DNA of 64,000 nt, taken from the NCBI RefSeq assembly GCF_030161875.1, contig NZ_BSVA01000001.1:2170001-2234000 (forward strand), in the 5' to 3' direction. Below, piece after piece: positions 1 to 8,111 of the stretch. This DNA is from Homoserinibacter gongjuensis (GTDB lineage Bacteria; Actinomycetota; Actinomycetes; Actinomycetales; Microbacteriaceae). The translations under genes and the position numbers were made by a program. Numbering within the stretch: the stretch's first letter is position 1; every line of letters starts with the position of its first letter. The notes under the pieces are model-generated. The model had not been told where the DNA came from. It made no database searches and was given only the letters and a program-made list of their open reading frames with translations.

Positions 1-1
1 G

Positions 2-406
2 CGCGAGACGCGTCGCATCATCGGCGACTACCAGCTCACCGAAGACGACATCCGCACGAGCCGACGCTTCGATGATGCGGTGCTGCGGGGCTGCTTCTAC
101 GTCGACGTGCACCCCTCCGATCGTGCCGGCCTGCACGACTACGACGCCTGGACGCCCGAGCCCTACGACATCCCGTTCCGCACCCTGTTGCCGCGCGGCT
201 GGGACGACCTCGTCGTCGCGGGGCGCTGCCACTCAGCGACTCGGCGAGCGGCCGGCTCCTCGCGCGTGACGGCGACGGCGATGGGCATGGGCCAGGCCGC
301 GGGTACCGCGGCTGCCCTCGCGGTGCGCGCCGGCGTCGGCGTGCGTGAGCTGGCCGTCGACGACATCCGATCCACCCTCGTCAGCCAGGGCGCGTTGCTC
401 GACTGA
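2..406 (+). CDS. FAD-dependent oxidoreductase, C-terminal part (5' end outside window)
   Basis: The reading frame is open from the window edge and ends at 406, so only about the last 134 residues are present. The ETRRIIGDY stretch near the start and the C-terminal VAGRCHSATRRAAGSSRVTATAMGMG region (binding the FAD isoalloxazine end) are typical of FAD-dependent oxidoreductases of the PF12831 type. It ends 32 bases before a sugar-transporter lipoprotein gene on the same strand, so it probably belongs to the same carbohydrate-utilisation operon; the substrate cannot be told. Identification rests on family pattern recognition. Confidence 0.75.
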   Translation, partial: RETRRIIGDYQLTEDDIRTSRRFDDAVLRGCFYVDVHPSDRAGLHDYDAWTPEPYDIPFRTLLPRGWDDLVVAGRCHSATRRAAGSSRVTATAMGMGQAAGTAAALAVRAGVGVRELAVDDIRSTLVSQGALLD

Positions 407-438
407 CACCATTCAACACAGCAGAGTAGGAGACAACG

Positions 439-1733
439 ATGTTCACCCGAATCAAGCCCTGGCTGGCGGTCGCCACCGGGGGAGCGCTGGTGCTCAGCCT
501 TGCGGCATGCACGAGCGAGCCCGCAGACGACGACGGTCCCGTCACGATCGAGTTCTGGAGCATGCCGTTCGGCGGTCATGCCGAGGAGGACGTGGCCGCC
601 TACGTCGAGGAGTTCAACGCCTCGCAAGACGACGTCGTCGTCGAATTCACGGGCCTGCAGTGGGCCGATGGGCGCGACAAGATCATCCAGGCGGTCGGCG
701 CGGGCACCGGCCCGGACGTCTTCATCATGGCGCCGGTCAACCAGGACTTCCTGTCGTCGGGTGCGCTCGCGTCGCTCCCCGAGCTCGGCTATACCGACGA
801 GGATGTCGACCCGTTCCTCGACATCATCGACTACGCCGCCGGTCACGACGGCAAGACCTATGGCGTGCCGATCGGCTACTACGCCAACGTTCTCTACTAC
901 AACCAGACGATCCTGTCGGAGTACGGCTTCGATGCGCCGCCGACGACCTGGGACGAGTTGAAGGAGACCGCCGCAGCGATCACGGAGGGATCTGGCGGCG
1001 ATGTCATGGGGTTCCAGATCAAGGGGATGGACGACCACCTCAACGCCATCAACCACACCTGGGCCAACTTCTTCTACGCGGCGGGGGCATGCAGCTCACC
1101 GACGACTTCTCGCAGGCGAACGCCAACTCGCCCGCGGGCAAGGAGGCGCTCGCCTACCTGAAGAGCTTCGTCGACGAGGGCATCACGACGCCCGGCCCGA
1201 ATGCGGTCGGCGGCTTCATCGACGGCACGGTGGCGATGTTCGCCTTCCAGCAACTGCACCTGCCGGAGATCGCGGCATCCGGCCTCGGCGACGAGTGGAG
1301 TCTCGCGCCGATGCCGAAGGGCCCGAAGTCGAGCAGCGCCTACGTGGACGGCGAGTTCCTGGTGGCGAACGCCGCGAGCGACCACCTCGAGGCGGCGGGC
1401 ACGTTCATGAAGTGGATGACGTCGCCCGAGCAGGCCGTGCGTTACATGGAGCGCGCGCCGATCTTCCCCTACGAGCTCGACAAGGTCGACGACGCGACGC
1501 GCGCCCAGGTGGAGGCGCTCGTCGACGCCGACCCGGCACGTGCCGCCCTGCTCGAGCAGCTCACGCTCGCGAGCCCCGAGAACATCATGTTCGAGCGCTA
1601 CGCGCAGGCCGCTCGCTGGGAGGCGCAGAAGCAGTACCTGGTGGCGGCGATCAACGGCGACATGTCGATCGACGACGCGCTGAGCGCCATCGACGCGGCC
1701 GTGAACGAGGCGCTCGAAGCGGCGGCCTACTGA
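439..1733 (+). CDS. Sugar ABC transporter substrate-binding lipoprotein (one apparent frameshift)
   Basis: Extracellular solute-binding protein of the carbohydrate (family 1) type that delivers a sugar to the permeases encoded next. It starts at an ATG preceded by GTAGGAG. A signal peptide ends in the lipobox LSLAAC, so the mature protein is tethered to the membrane. The body carries the usual pattern (IEFWSMPFGG, GTGPDVF, YYNQTIL, FMKWMTSPEQ). The frame breaks at the G5 run 1081-1085; one extra G gives YAAGGMQLTDDF and restores a single protein of about 432 residues, normal for the family. I treat the break as a probable sequencing error. The stop overlaps the next start (TGATG). Confidence 0.88.
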
Positions 1734-2617
1734 TGGCGGCGCGACGAGGTGGGGTGATCGGCCGGCGACGCGAGAACCTCACTGCGTGGGCGTTCCTGCT
1801 GCCGGGGCTCATCCCCCTCGTCGCGTTCCTCTACTGGCCGCTCGGGCACGCGTTCGGGCTGAGCTTCTTCCAGTGGAACCTGCTCGGCGAGCCGCGATTC
1901 GTGGGCACCCTGCAGTACGAGCGGCTGCTGACATCCGACACCTTCCGCCAGAGCCTTTACGTGACCGCGGTCTACACCGTGGGCGTCTCGGTGGTCGCGT
2001 ACGGGCTGTCGCTCGGCACCGCCGTGCTGCTGAACCGTGGACTGCGGATCGTGCGCTGGGTGCGCACGGTGTCGCTGCTTCCCGCGATCATTCCGATGGT
2101 CGTCGCGGGAGTGATCTGGAAGTTCATCTACGAGCCGACCGGCGGCCCGCTCAACCAGGTGCTCGGGGTGTTCGGCATCGATGGGCCCGCGTGGCTGCAG
2201 AATCCGCAGCTCGCGCTCCCGGCGGTCATGGTGGTGTCGGTCTGGAAGGACTTCGGCATCTACATGCTCGTGCTGCTGGGCGGGCTGCAGCAGATCCCGC
2301 GCGAGATCGAGGAGGCCGCAGCGATCGACGGCGCGAGCGACTGGCAGCGGTTCTGGCGGGTGAAGTTCCCGATGCTCGGGGCCGCGAACCTCTTCGTGCT
2401 CGTGCTGCTCATCTTCAACGCATTCAAGGTGTTCGACCAGGTGTGGGTGATGACGGAGGGCGGCCCGGGCAACGCGACGCTGACGATCATCACGTTCCTC
2501 TACACGCGCCTGCTCACCGACGTCGGGTTCGCGGCGGCCGGCACGACCGTGCTGTTCCTGCTCGTGCTCATCCCGCTGTCGCTTCAGATCCTCGCCCGCA
2601 GGAAGGCCACCGCATGA
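1733..2617 (+). CDS. Sugar ABC transporter permease, MalF type
   Basis: 294-residue inner-membrane subunit of a carbohydrate importer. Six hydrophobic segments are visible, starting with AWAFLLPGLIPLVAFLYWPL. The EAA loop that contacts the ATPase is clear near residue 193 (EAAAIDGASDWQRFWRVKFP). The start ATG overlaps the stop of the binding-protein gene and its own stop overlaps the next ATG, so the three genes are translationally coupled. No ATPase gene is present nearby; importers of this type in actinobacteria often share one MsiK-type ATPase encoded elsewhere (family knowledge, not seen here). Confidence 0.92.
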   Translation: MAARRGGVIGRRRENLTAWAFLLPGLIPLVAFLYWPLGHAFGLSFFQWNLLGEPRFVGTLQYERLLTSDTFRQSLYVTAVYTVGVSVVAYGLSLGTAVLLNRGLRIVRWVRTVSLLPAIIPMVVAGVIWKFIYEPTGGPLNQVLGVFGIDGPAWLQNPQLALPAVMVVSVWKDFGIYMLVLLGGLQQIPREIEEAAAIDGASDWQRFWRVKFPMLGAANLFVLVLLIFNAFKVFDQVWVMTEGGPGNATLTIITFLYTRLLTDVGFAAAGTTVLFLLVLIPLSLQILARRKATA

Positions 2618-3474
2618 CCGCCCTCACTCGCATCCAGGCGGCCCGCTCGGCACGCTTCTACGCGGGCCGCGTGCTCATGGGCTTCGCGATGGTCGCGATC
2701 GTGGTCTTCGCGGGTGCGCCGTTCGTGTGGATGGTGCTGGCATCCCTGCAGCCGCTGCCGAATCTGCTCGGCGCCCAGATGGACGTCTTCGCGTTCGGCG
2801 ACGCGACGATCGAGAACTACGTGCGGATCGTCACCGAGAAGGGGTACCTGCAGTGGTTCCTCAACTCGATGATCGTGTGCGCGGTCGTGGTCGGGGCGAA
2901 CCTCGTCTTCGACAGTCTCATCGCCTACCCGCTCGCCCGGATGCGGTTCGCGGGGCAGAAGGTCGTCTTGCTGCTGGTGATCGCGGCCATCATGATCCCG
3001 GCGCAGGTGATCCTCGTGCCGCTGTACGTGCAGATGCGCGACCTCGGATGGCTCGACAGCTACGCCGCGCTCATCGCGCCGTACATCGTGAGCCCCACCG
3101 GCATCTTCCTGCTGCGGCAGACCTTTATGTCGCTGCCGCGGGAGCTGGATGAGGCCGCATTCATCGACGGAGCCTCGCGGCTGCGCACCCTCTGGTCGGT
3201 GCTGATCCCGAACTCGCTCGCGATGTACGGCACCCTCGCGGTGCTGAAGTTCATGTGGACGTGGGGCGAGTTCGCCTGGCCGTCGCTCGCGATCAACTCG
3301 GCCGAGCTGCGCACGATCCCGGTGGGGCTCGCAGGGTTGCGCAGCCAGTTCTCCACGCAGTGGGATCTGTTGATGGCGGGTTCGGTGCTGGCGATCCTGC
3401 CGGTGCTGCTGCTGTTCGCGTTCCTGCAGCGCTACTTCGTGGCTGGACTCACCTCGGGAGCAGTGAAGGGGTGA
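2614..3474 (+). CDS. Sugar ABC transporter permease, MalG type
   Basis: 286-residue second permease subunit, pairing with the MalF-type protein upstream; the start overlaps the upstream stop (ATGA). It shows six membrane segments, the NSMIVC and YPLARMRF features of the family, and the EAA loop near residue 178 (EAAFIDGASRLRTLWSVLIP). It completes the importer operon 439-3474. Sugar specificity cannot be read from the sequence. Confidence 0.92.
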   Translation: MTALTRIQAARSARFYAGRVLMGFAMVAIVVFAGAPFVWMVLASLQPLPNLLGAQMDVFAFGDATIENYVRIVTEKGYLQWFLNSMIVCAVVVGANLVFDSLIAYPLARMRFAGQKVVLLLVIAAIMIPAQVILVPLYVQMRDLGWLDSYAALIAPYIVSPTGIFLLRQTFMSLPRELDEAAFIDGASRLRTLWSVLIPNSLAMYGTLAVLKFMWTWGEFAWPSLAINSAELRTIPVGLAGLRSQFSTQWDLLMAGSVLAILPVLLLFAFLQRYFVAGLTSGAVKG

Positions 3475-3523
3475 GTTCGCCTTCCCCTACGATCGAGGGG
3501 CACGAGCACGAAGGAGGCCGAGC

Positions 3524-4554
3524 GTGTCGGAACGGCGGCCCACCATCGTCGATGTCGCGCGGGAGGCGGGTGTCTCGCGCTCGCTCGTGTCGCTCGTGCT
3601 GCAGAACCCCGACAAGGTGAGCCCGGTGCGCAAGCAGGCCGTGCACGACGCGATGAAGCGTCTGGGCTACCGCCCGAACGCGGCGGCGCGCACCCTCGCG
3701 CAGCGCCGCACCGACACCATCGGCGTGCTCGTCTCCGATCTGCACAACCCGTTCTACACCGAGGTGATCGACGGCATCTCGCAGGTGACCGAGACGCTGG
3801 GGCTGCGTACGCTCATCGCATCCGGGGTCTGGACCCGAAGGCGGAGCGGGCGGCCGCGAACACTTTCATCGAGCTGCGCGTCGAAGGCATGATCATGATC
3901 ACGCCGCGGCTGACGAACCAGGAGATCGCCGACATCGCGGCGCTGTGCCCGACGGTCGTCGTGGGTCGCCCGGGCGAGCGGCCGGCTGGGTGCAGTCGGG
4001 TGCACACGGATGACGCGATCGGTATCGGGCTCGCGCTGGATCATCTCGTGGGGCTCGGGCATGAGCGCATCGCTCACGTCTCCGCCGGTGACAACCCGGG
4101 TGCCCGCGCCCGTGAGGCCGCGTATCGGGATGCGATGGTGCGGCTCGACCTCGAGCGCAACATCGAGGTCGTGAAGGCGGCGCCCAACCAGGAGGGCGGC
4201 TACGACGGTGCTCGCGAGCTGCTCACCCTGACCGACGCGCCGACGGCGATCATCGCGTCCAACGACTTCGTGGCGCTGGGTGTGCTGGGCGCGGTGTCGG
4301 ATGCCGGGCTGCGGTGCCCCGAGGACGTGTCGGTGGTCGGGTACGACAACTCGATCTTCGCCCAGCTGCAGCCGGTGCGGATGACGACGATCAACCAGCC
4401 GCGTCGCCTGATGGGCGAGACGGCCGCGACACTGCTGCGCAATCAGCTGGCGGGTCTCGGCACCTCGGCGGTGGCCCTCGAGCCGGAGCTGGTCGCCCGT
4501 GCGACGTCAGGTCCGCCGCCGGGTGCGAAGCAGGGCGCCGCCGCTCTGGGATGA
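3524..4554 (+). CDS. LacI-family transcriptional regulator (one apparent frameshift)
   Basis: Begins at GTG after a strong GAAGGAGG site, 49 bases behind the importer operon, so it is probably its local sugar-responsive repressor. Residues 7-26 form the LacI helix-turn-helix (TIVDVAREAGVSRSLVSLVL); the rest is a periplasmic-binding-protein-like sensor (TIGVLVSDLHNPFY, AIIASNDFVALG, VVGYDNS). The frame breaks at the G4 run 3824-3827. One added G gives ASGGLDPKAERAA and joins both halves into a protein of about 343 residues, the normal family length. Confidence 0.88.
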
Positions 4555-4557
4555 CGC

Positions 4558-5274
4558 CTAGTGGCAGTGGGAGTCGTCTGAGGTGACCTGGGGATCGCGG
4601 CCGTAGAGCGCAGCTGTCTGCGCGGAACGTATCCAGCGCGTCCCGGCCGCGTCGTTGTTCGGCCACCCCTCGGGCGAGTCCTGCCACGCTTCCTGTCGGC
4701 CGTAGGGCAGCAGGTCGACGAGTGCGAAGGTGTGGCTGAGCTGTTCCGTGCCGCGGCCGTTGGTGTGCCAGGTGCGGTAGACGGTGTCGCCGTCGCGGAG
4801 GAACACGTTGACGGCGAACCCGCCGTCGCGTGGGGCATCCATGTCGGCGCCGAATGGGCTCTCGTAGGTGGAGTACCACTCCATGCGGTTGCCGACCTTG
4901 TCGCGGTAGGCGAGCAGTTCCTCGATGGGCGCTTGCGAGACGATGACGAAACGGGCGTCGTAGGCCTCGAGAAATTCGAGACGCGTGAACTGGGAGGTGT
5001 AGCTCGTGCAGCCGACGCATTGCCAGTCGGCGCCGCGGTGCCACATGTGGTGGTAGGTGATGAGCTGCCGCCGGCCCTCGAAGACCTCGGCGAGTGTGAC
5101 GGGGCCGTGTTCTCCGACGAGCGTGTATTCGGGCAGTGCGACCATCGGGAGTCGTCGACGCTGGGCGGCGATGGCGTCGAGTTCCCGCGTGGCGGCCTTC
5201 TCGCGGATGCGCAGGGCGTCGAGCTCTGCACGCCAGGTTTCATGGTCGGCAATGGTGGGAAGCGGGGCGCTCAC
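4558..5274 (-). CDS. DUF899 (thioredoxin-like) family protein
   Basis: 238-residue protein starting at GTG (5274) behind the strong site GAGGAGGA. It has the DUF899 layout: an N-terminal helical region (WRAELDALRIREKAATRELDA), then a thioredoxin-like domain with WQCVGCT at residues 84-90, where C86 and C89 could form a redox pair, and the conserved PFGADMDAPRDGGFAVNVFLRDG region. The function of the family is poorly defined. A 17-bp palindrome lies 19 bases upstream of the start and recurs before the VOC gene at 43380, suggesting shared control. Confidence 0.85.
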   Translation of the reverse strand: MSAPLPTIADHETWRAELDALRIREKAATRELDAIAAQRRRLPMVALPEYTLVGEHGPVTLAEVFEGRRQLITYHHMWHRGADWQCVGCTSYTSQFTRLEFLEAYDARFVIVSQAPIEELLAYRDKVGNRMEWYSTYESPFGADMDAPRDGGFAVNVFLRDGDTVYRTWHTNGRGTEQLSHTFALVDLLPYGRQEAWQDSPEGWPNNDAAGTRWIRSAQTAALYGRDPQVTSDDSHCH

Positions 5275-5292
5275 GTGTCCTCCTCGATCGAA

Positions 5293-5309
5293 TGTGGACA
5301 CTGTACACA
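5293..5309. promoter_or_regulatory. Palindromic operator upstream of DUF899 gene (copy 1)
   Basis: TGTGGACA-C-TGTACACA: two 8-base arms forming an inverted repeat with one mismatch around a single central base. Both arms are identical to those at 43347-43363. It sits 19-35 bases upstream of the start at 5274, where a repressor would block transcription. The regulator is inferred to be the TetR protein encoded at 42681-43303. Confidence 0.65.
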
Positions 5310-5345
5310 TCAATGTCTGGTCGCACCAGACAGCCGGCACGGCAG

Positions 5346-5522
5346 TCAGGCGCTGAGGAGTCGTTGCAGTGCGGGGCTGCGGCGGTTCAGGGGTGTGCGG
5401 CGGAGGGTGCCGTCGCCGTCGGGTCTTTCGAGGAAGTAGTGGCCGTGTTCTCGTCGGATGCGCCAGGTGTTGTTGTGCACGTTGAGGTGGCAGAACCTGC
5501 AGAGGAGTACGCCGTCGTCGAT
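5346..5522 (-). pseudogene. C-terminal fragment of DUF222/HNH (13E12-type) protein
   Basis: About 58 codons without a start: IDDGVLLCRFCHLNVHNNTW, then HYFLERPDGDGTLRRTPLN and a stop. This is the last part of the HNH domain and the tail of 13E12-type proteins. The missing front is at 9533-10782 and ends exactly where this fragment begins (NGRTDIDD). The two pieces are separated by an integrated 4,034-bp element. Joined at the shared 8-bp repeat they read NGRTDIDDGVLLC, a normal HNH sequence. Confidence 0.85.
5515..5522. other. Attachment site, left end (8-bp core)
   Basis: Core TCGTCGAT shared with 9549-9556. To its left is HNH-gene sequence; to its right is element sequence beginning CAAGCGTAAATCT, one arm of the inferred attP. 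The serine integrase encoded at the other end is the likely enzyme. Confidence 0.75.
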
Positions 5523-5612
5523 CAAGCGTAAATCTGACCGTTACGCACCTCGAACGGGGACGGCCCCAGCCGACTGTCTTTGTGGGAACATGTGTCGCGA
5601 CAGAGGAGTCAC

Positions 5613-6478
5613 ATGACTGAAGAGAAGCAGCCCGAACCCGCGGCAAAGTATTTCGCCCGATTCGGCACCTTCATCCTGACGGGACCTCGAACAGCGAATC
5701 CGGAGACTCTGTACACGCGCATAGGCGAAGCAATCAAGGCTGACAATCGGGTGGTCAACGTCGCCCTACCAAAGCTCAACAAGCACTGGATCTCGACAGA
5801 CGTCTACTTTCCCGGCTCTGTCGACGACCCTGAGGTACTTCTCCAGGGATCCGATGCGATGAGGGGAATCCAGTACCCGCGTCCTTTTGTTTTTGAGCTC
5901 AGTGTCCCAATCAAGAATCAGCCGAAGATCTATGGGCGGTCTGCATCATCGGACCACTACTACGTCGCATGGGACGGCTGTATCGCCGTCATCCTCTGGG
6001 ATGCTGCTGGGGCGGAGAAACCTTCTGGTGCGGCGGGACAGATCCTGATTGAGGTTTTGGAAACGGCTGCCGAATCGCTCGACCTCGATCTCTATGTGCA
6101 GGCATGCAGCCCTGGGTGCGAACTGAAGTTTGCCCATCGCGCAATGCTGGTGGAGACAATTCAGGGCGAAGGGCCACGCCCCCGTTCACGGTCGACGAGA
6201 CCGACATCGTGAGGGTCCAGCTGGGCATGGATGACGAGGTGCCCCTGGCAGCCGCTCTGCACCGCCAACTCGAGCCTGCCGCTGGGGAGTTTGCGCAAGT
6301 CAAGAACATCGCCCGCCGCGTGTTGGACATGGAGGACGCGGCCCAGCACATGACCGCGGAGCTGCTCGCTCTCGACTACTTGGCAGTATCCCGCGGAAAT
6401 CTCCCATTGCGGCGAAGAATCGGAGCCAAGTTCCATGACTGGCGCCACCATCGTGGGGAGGAGGCGCTCGTCGCGTGA
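5613..6478 (+). CDS. Cargo protein of unknown function (one apparent frameshift)
   Basis: Starts at an ATG preceded by AGAGGAG, just inside the left end of the integrated element. It is broken at the C5 run 6179-6183; an added C gives GPRPPFTVDETDIVRV and one soluble protein of about 289 residues. I do not recognise a family. Two parts are visible: an alpha/beta region (YFARFGTFILTGP, SSDHYYVAWDGCIAVILWD) and a helical C-terminal part (KNIARRVLDMEDAAQHMTAE). It overlaps the next gene by four bases. The G4 run at 6455-6458 could hide a further lost base that would fuse both genes into one membrane-anchored protein. Confidence 0.6.
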
Positions 6479-6795
6479 GATACCTGATTGCCTCACTGTG
6501 GCTGGCCATGGCCCGGGTGGAAGTGCTTCAACAGCGGTATTCGGAGACGCGTCGTCGATTCGATGATCGGCTCACACGATGGACAATCCCTCAGCTGTTT
6601 GACCTCGATCTCAAGGCAGATGAAGCCAGCGTCGGACAAATCGACCCACAGTTCGCGCGAGCCGCTGTCGAAAACAGGTCGCTGCGCATCGACACGCGGG
6701 TTCTGATCATCTCGACCGTTGTTGCTGGCCTCACGGGCGGACTACTCGGCCTAATCGCCGCTCTTCTGACGATGGCGGCCGGGGGCGGCGCGTAG
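6475..6795 (+). CDS. Small protein with C-terminal membrane segment, partner of preceding cargo gene
   Basis: 106 residues, GTG start overlapping the upstream stop (GTGA) after GGGGAGGAGG, so coupled to the preceding gene. The N-terminal half is helical and charged; a hydrophobic stretch near residues 76-100 (VLIISTVVAGLTGGLLGLIA) is a likely transmembrane anchor. No family is recognised. A cytosolic protein coupled to a small membrane protein on a mobile element resembles sensor-effector defence pairs, but no catalytic or pore motif proves this. Confidence 0.5.
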   Translation: MRYLIASLWLAMARVEVLQQRYSETRRRFDDRLTRWTIPQLFDLDLKADEASVGQIDPQFARAAVENRSLRIDTRVLIISTVVAGLTGGLLGLIAALLTMAAGGGA

Positions 6796-6858
6796 CGCCG
6801 CGCTTGACTTGAATCTGCAACATAACTCGGGAAGCTACGGGAGATCCTTCGGTGGCAA

Positions 6859-6885
6859 CTGATCGTCCGCGGAGCGGGCGATCAG
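6859..6885. other. 12-bp hairpin between cargo and rep genes
   Basis: CTGATCGTCCGC, loop GGA, GCGGGCGATCAG: a 12-bp stem with one mismatch and a three-base loop. There is no T-tract. It lies in the roughly 370-bp non-coding stretch (6796-7166) between the cargo genes and rep. It could end cargo transcription or be part of the double-strand origin that an HUH Rep nicks. Nothing else stands out in this stretch. Confidence 0.45.
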
Positions 6886-7166
6886 GCGGCAGCCTGTGAG
6901 GTAGCCGGGAACGAATGACAGTGGTGTTGTTCGTGCGGTAGGAATGGGTCACCGTCGCATAGCGAACGGTCGTGGTTATGAGACGCGGTCGGCGGCGGAA
7001 CCGTAGGTTGCTCGGGTCCTCCAGACATAGACATTTTCTGAACTAGCCGCTCTGGCACTTCATCGCGCCTTCGCGCGCGTCTGTCTTTGTAAGCCTGCCG
7101 GGTGCCCGCTTCCTCGTTGTCTTGTGCGTTCGCGTGCGCCTCGGCGTTTGCCGATTGGTGTTCTCG

Positions 7167-7937
7167 ATGGGTGTTCCTGTCGACCCCTCCGGGGGTGTTG
7201 GTCCAGCTTCGGGCTGGGTGTTCTCGTTGTGTCCGGATGCCGCGGAGGGCGGAGGTTCGTTCCAGCGCTTCGTGCGGAAGTCCTCGCCGTATGTGGCGCG
7301 GGGTGCTGCTGCGGATCCTGAGCGGTCGGCGGAGGAGGCGGGGCGGCGGGCGCGGTCACGGTTGCGGCGGTACTGTGCGGCGAACCGGCTGAATCGTCTC
7401 GGGACGCTGACCTATCGCGGTGAGGGTTGCCATGATCCGGAGGCAATCCGTCTGCATCTGGGCGAGTTTTTCCGCGAGCTGCGTGATGGGCTCGGGGGTG
7501 AGCCGTTGCCGTATGTGTGGGTGCCTGAGTGGCACAAGTCCGGCCACGGGTTGCATGCGCATTTCGCGGTGGGGAAGTTCGTCCCGCGGAGGCTGATCGA
7601 GTCGGCGTGGGGGCGCGGGTTCGTGCACATCAAGCTGCTCGGCGATCTTCCGGTCGGCACGACGGCGCTGGGTGAGGGGCGGCGCGCCGCCGGGTACTTG
7701 TCCAAGTACGTTGCGAAGACGTTCGCGGACCCGGATGCGCGAGCCCTCGGGCTGCATCGGTATGACGTGGCGCAGGGGTTCCAGCCGGAAACCGTGTCGA
7801 TCACCGGGCGGACGAAGTTCGCGGTGCTCGAGGAAGCGTCCGGGGTGTTCGGGGACGAGCCGTCGTCGACGTGGTTCTCCTCGGAGACCGAGGGGTGGCA
7901 GGGGCCGCCCGCGGTGTGGGCTCAGTGGGGTCGATGA
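7167..7937 (+). CDS. HUH-type rolling-circle replication initiator (Rep)
   Basis: 256 residues from ATG 7167; an upstream in-frame TTG at 7122 is possible. Three rolling-circle motifs are visible in order: a motif-I-like LGTLTY near residue 79, the metal-binding HUH motif GLHAHFAV with H130 and H132, and the catalytic tyrosine motif GYLSKYVAK with Y177 and Y181. Such proteins nick one strand at an origin and stay covalently bound through tyrosine. It lies inside the integrated element and should replicate the excised circle. The first ~40 residues are poorly conserved-looking and the start is uncertain. Confidence 0.75.
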   Translation: MGVPVDPSGGVGPASGWVFSLCPDAAEGGGSFQRFVRKSSPYVARGAAADPERSAEEAGRRARSRLRRYCAANRLNRLGTLTYRGEGCHDPEAIRLHLGEFFRELRDGLGGEPLPYVWVPEWHKSGHGLHAHFAVGKFVPRRLIESAWGRGFVHIKLLGDLPVGTTALGEGRRAAGYLSKYVAKTFADPDARALGLHRYDVAQGFQPETVSITGRTKFAVLEEASGVFGDEPSSTWFSSETEGWQGPPAVWAQWGR

Positions 7938-7941
7938 GCCG

Positions 7942-8067
7942 ATGAGTGTCGACCGGGGTGCGTTGCGCGCGTGGGTGGAAGCCACCTGCGCTGCTCAGGG
8001 TGTCCCGGTGTTGGTGACCGATGCCGGTGCGGTGTCGCAGCTGCGGACGCTGTTGAGCGTGCGGGGG
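7942..8067 (+). CDS. Small ORF after rep (3' end uncertain)
   Basis: ATG four bases after the rep stop; the first ~40 residues (MSVDRGALRAWVEATCAAQG, then VPVLVTDAGAVSQL) resemble small proteins that follow rep genes in actinobacterial elements. The frame then runs through a GC-rich hairpin and the antisense of the integrase without a nearby stop, so the end given is only the limit of plausible coding. It may be a small DNA-binding or excision protein; that is a guess from position. Confidence 0.35.
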
Positions 8068-8068
8068 T

Positions 8069-8101
8069 CCGCGGAGGGGCCCCGCGAGGGGCCCTCCGCG
8101 G
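8069..8101. terminator. Strong hairpin between convergent rep and integrase genes
   Basis: CCGCGGAGGGGCCCC pairs with GGGGCCCTCCGCGG with one bulged G and a short loop. It is placed 11 bases beyond the integrase stop (minus strand) and after the small ORF (plus strand), as expected for a bidirectional terminator. There is no T-tract. Confidence 0.5.
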
Positions 8102-8111
8102 GCCCCGCCGC

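Noticed and set aside
163-1056. Minus-strand open frame opposite the oxidoreductase and lipoprotein genes
   Set aside because: Arg/Val-rich antisense shadow in high-GC DNA; the plus-strand genes have clear family motifs.
1081-1085. Programmed frameshifting in the transporter lipoprotein gene
   Set aside because: No stimulatory structure or slippery site of known type, and the same kind of lesion occurs in about 24 unrelated genes.
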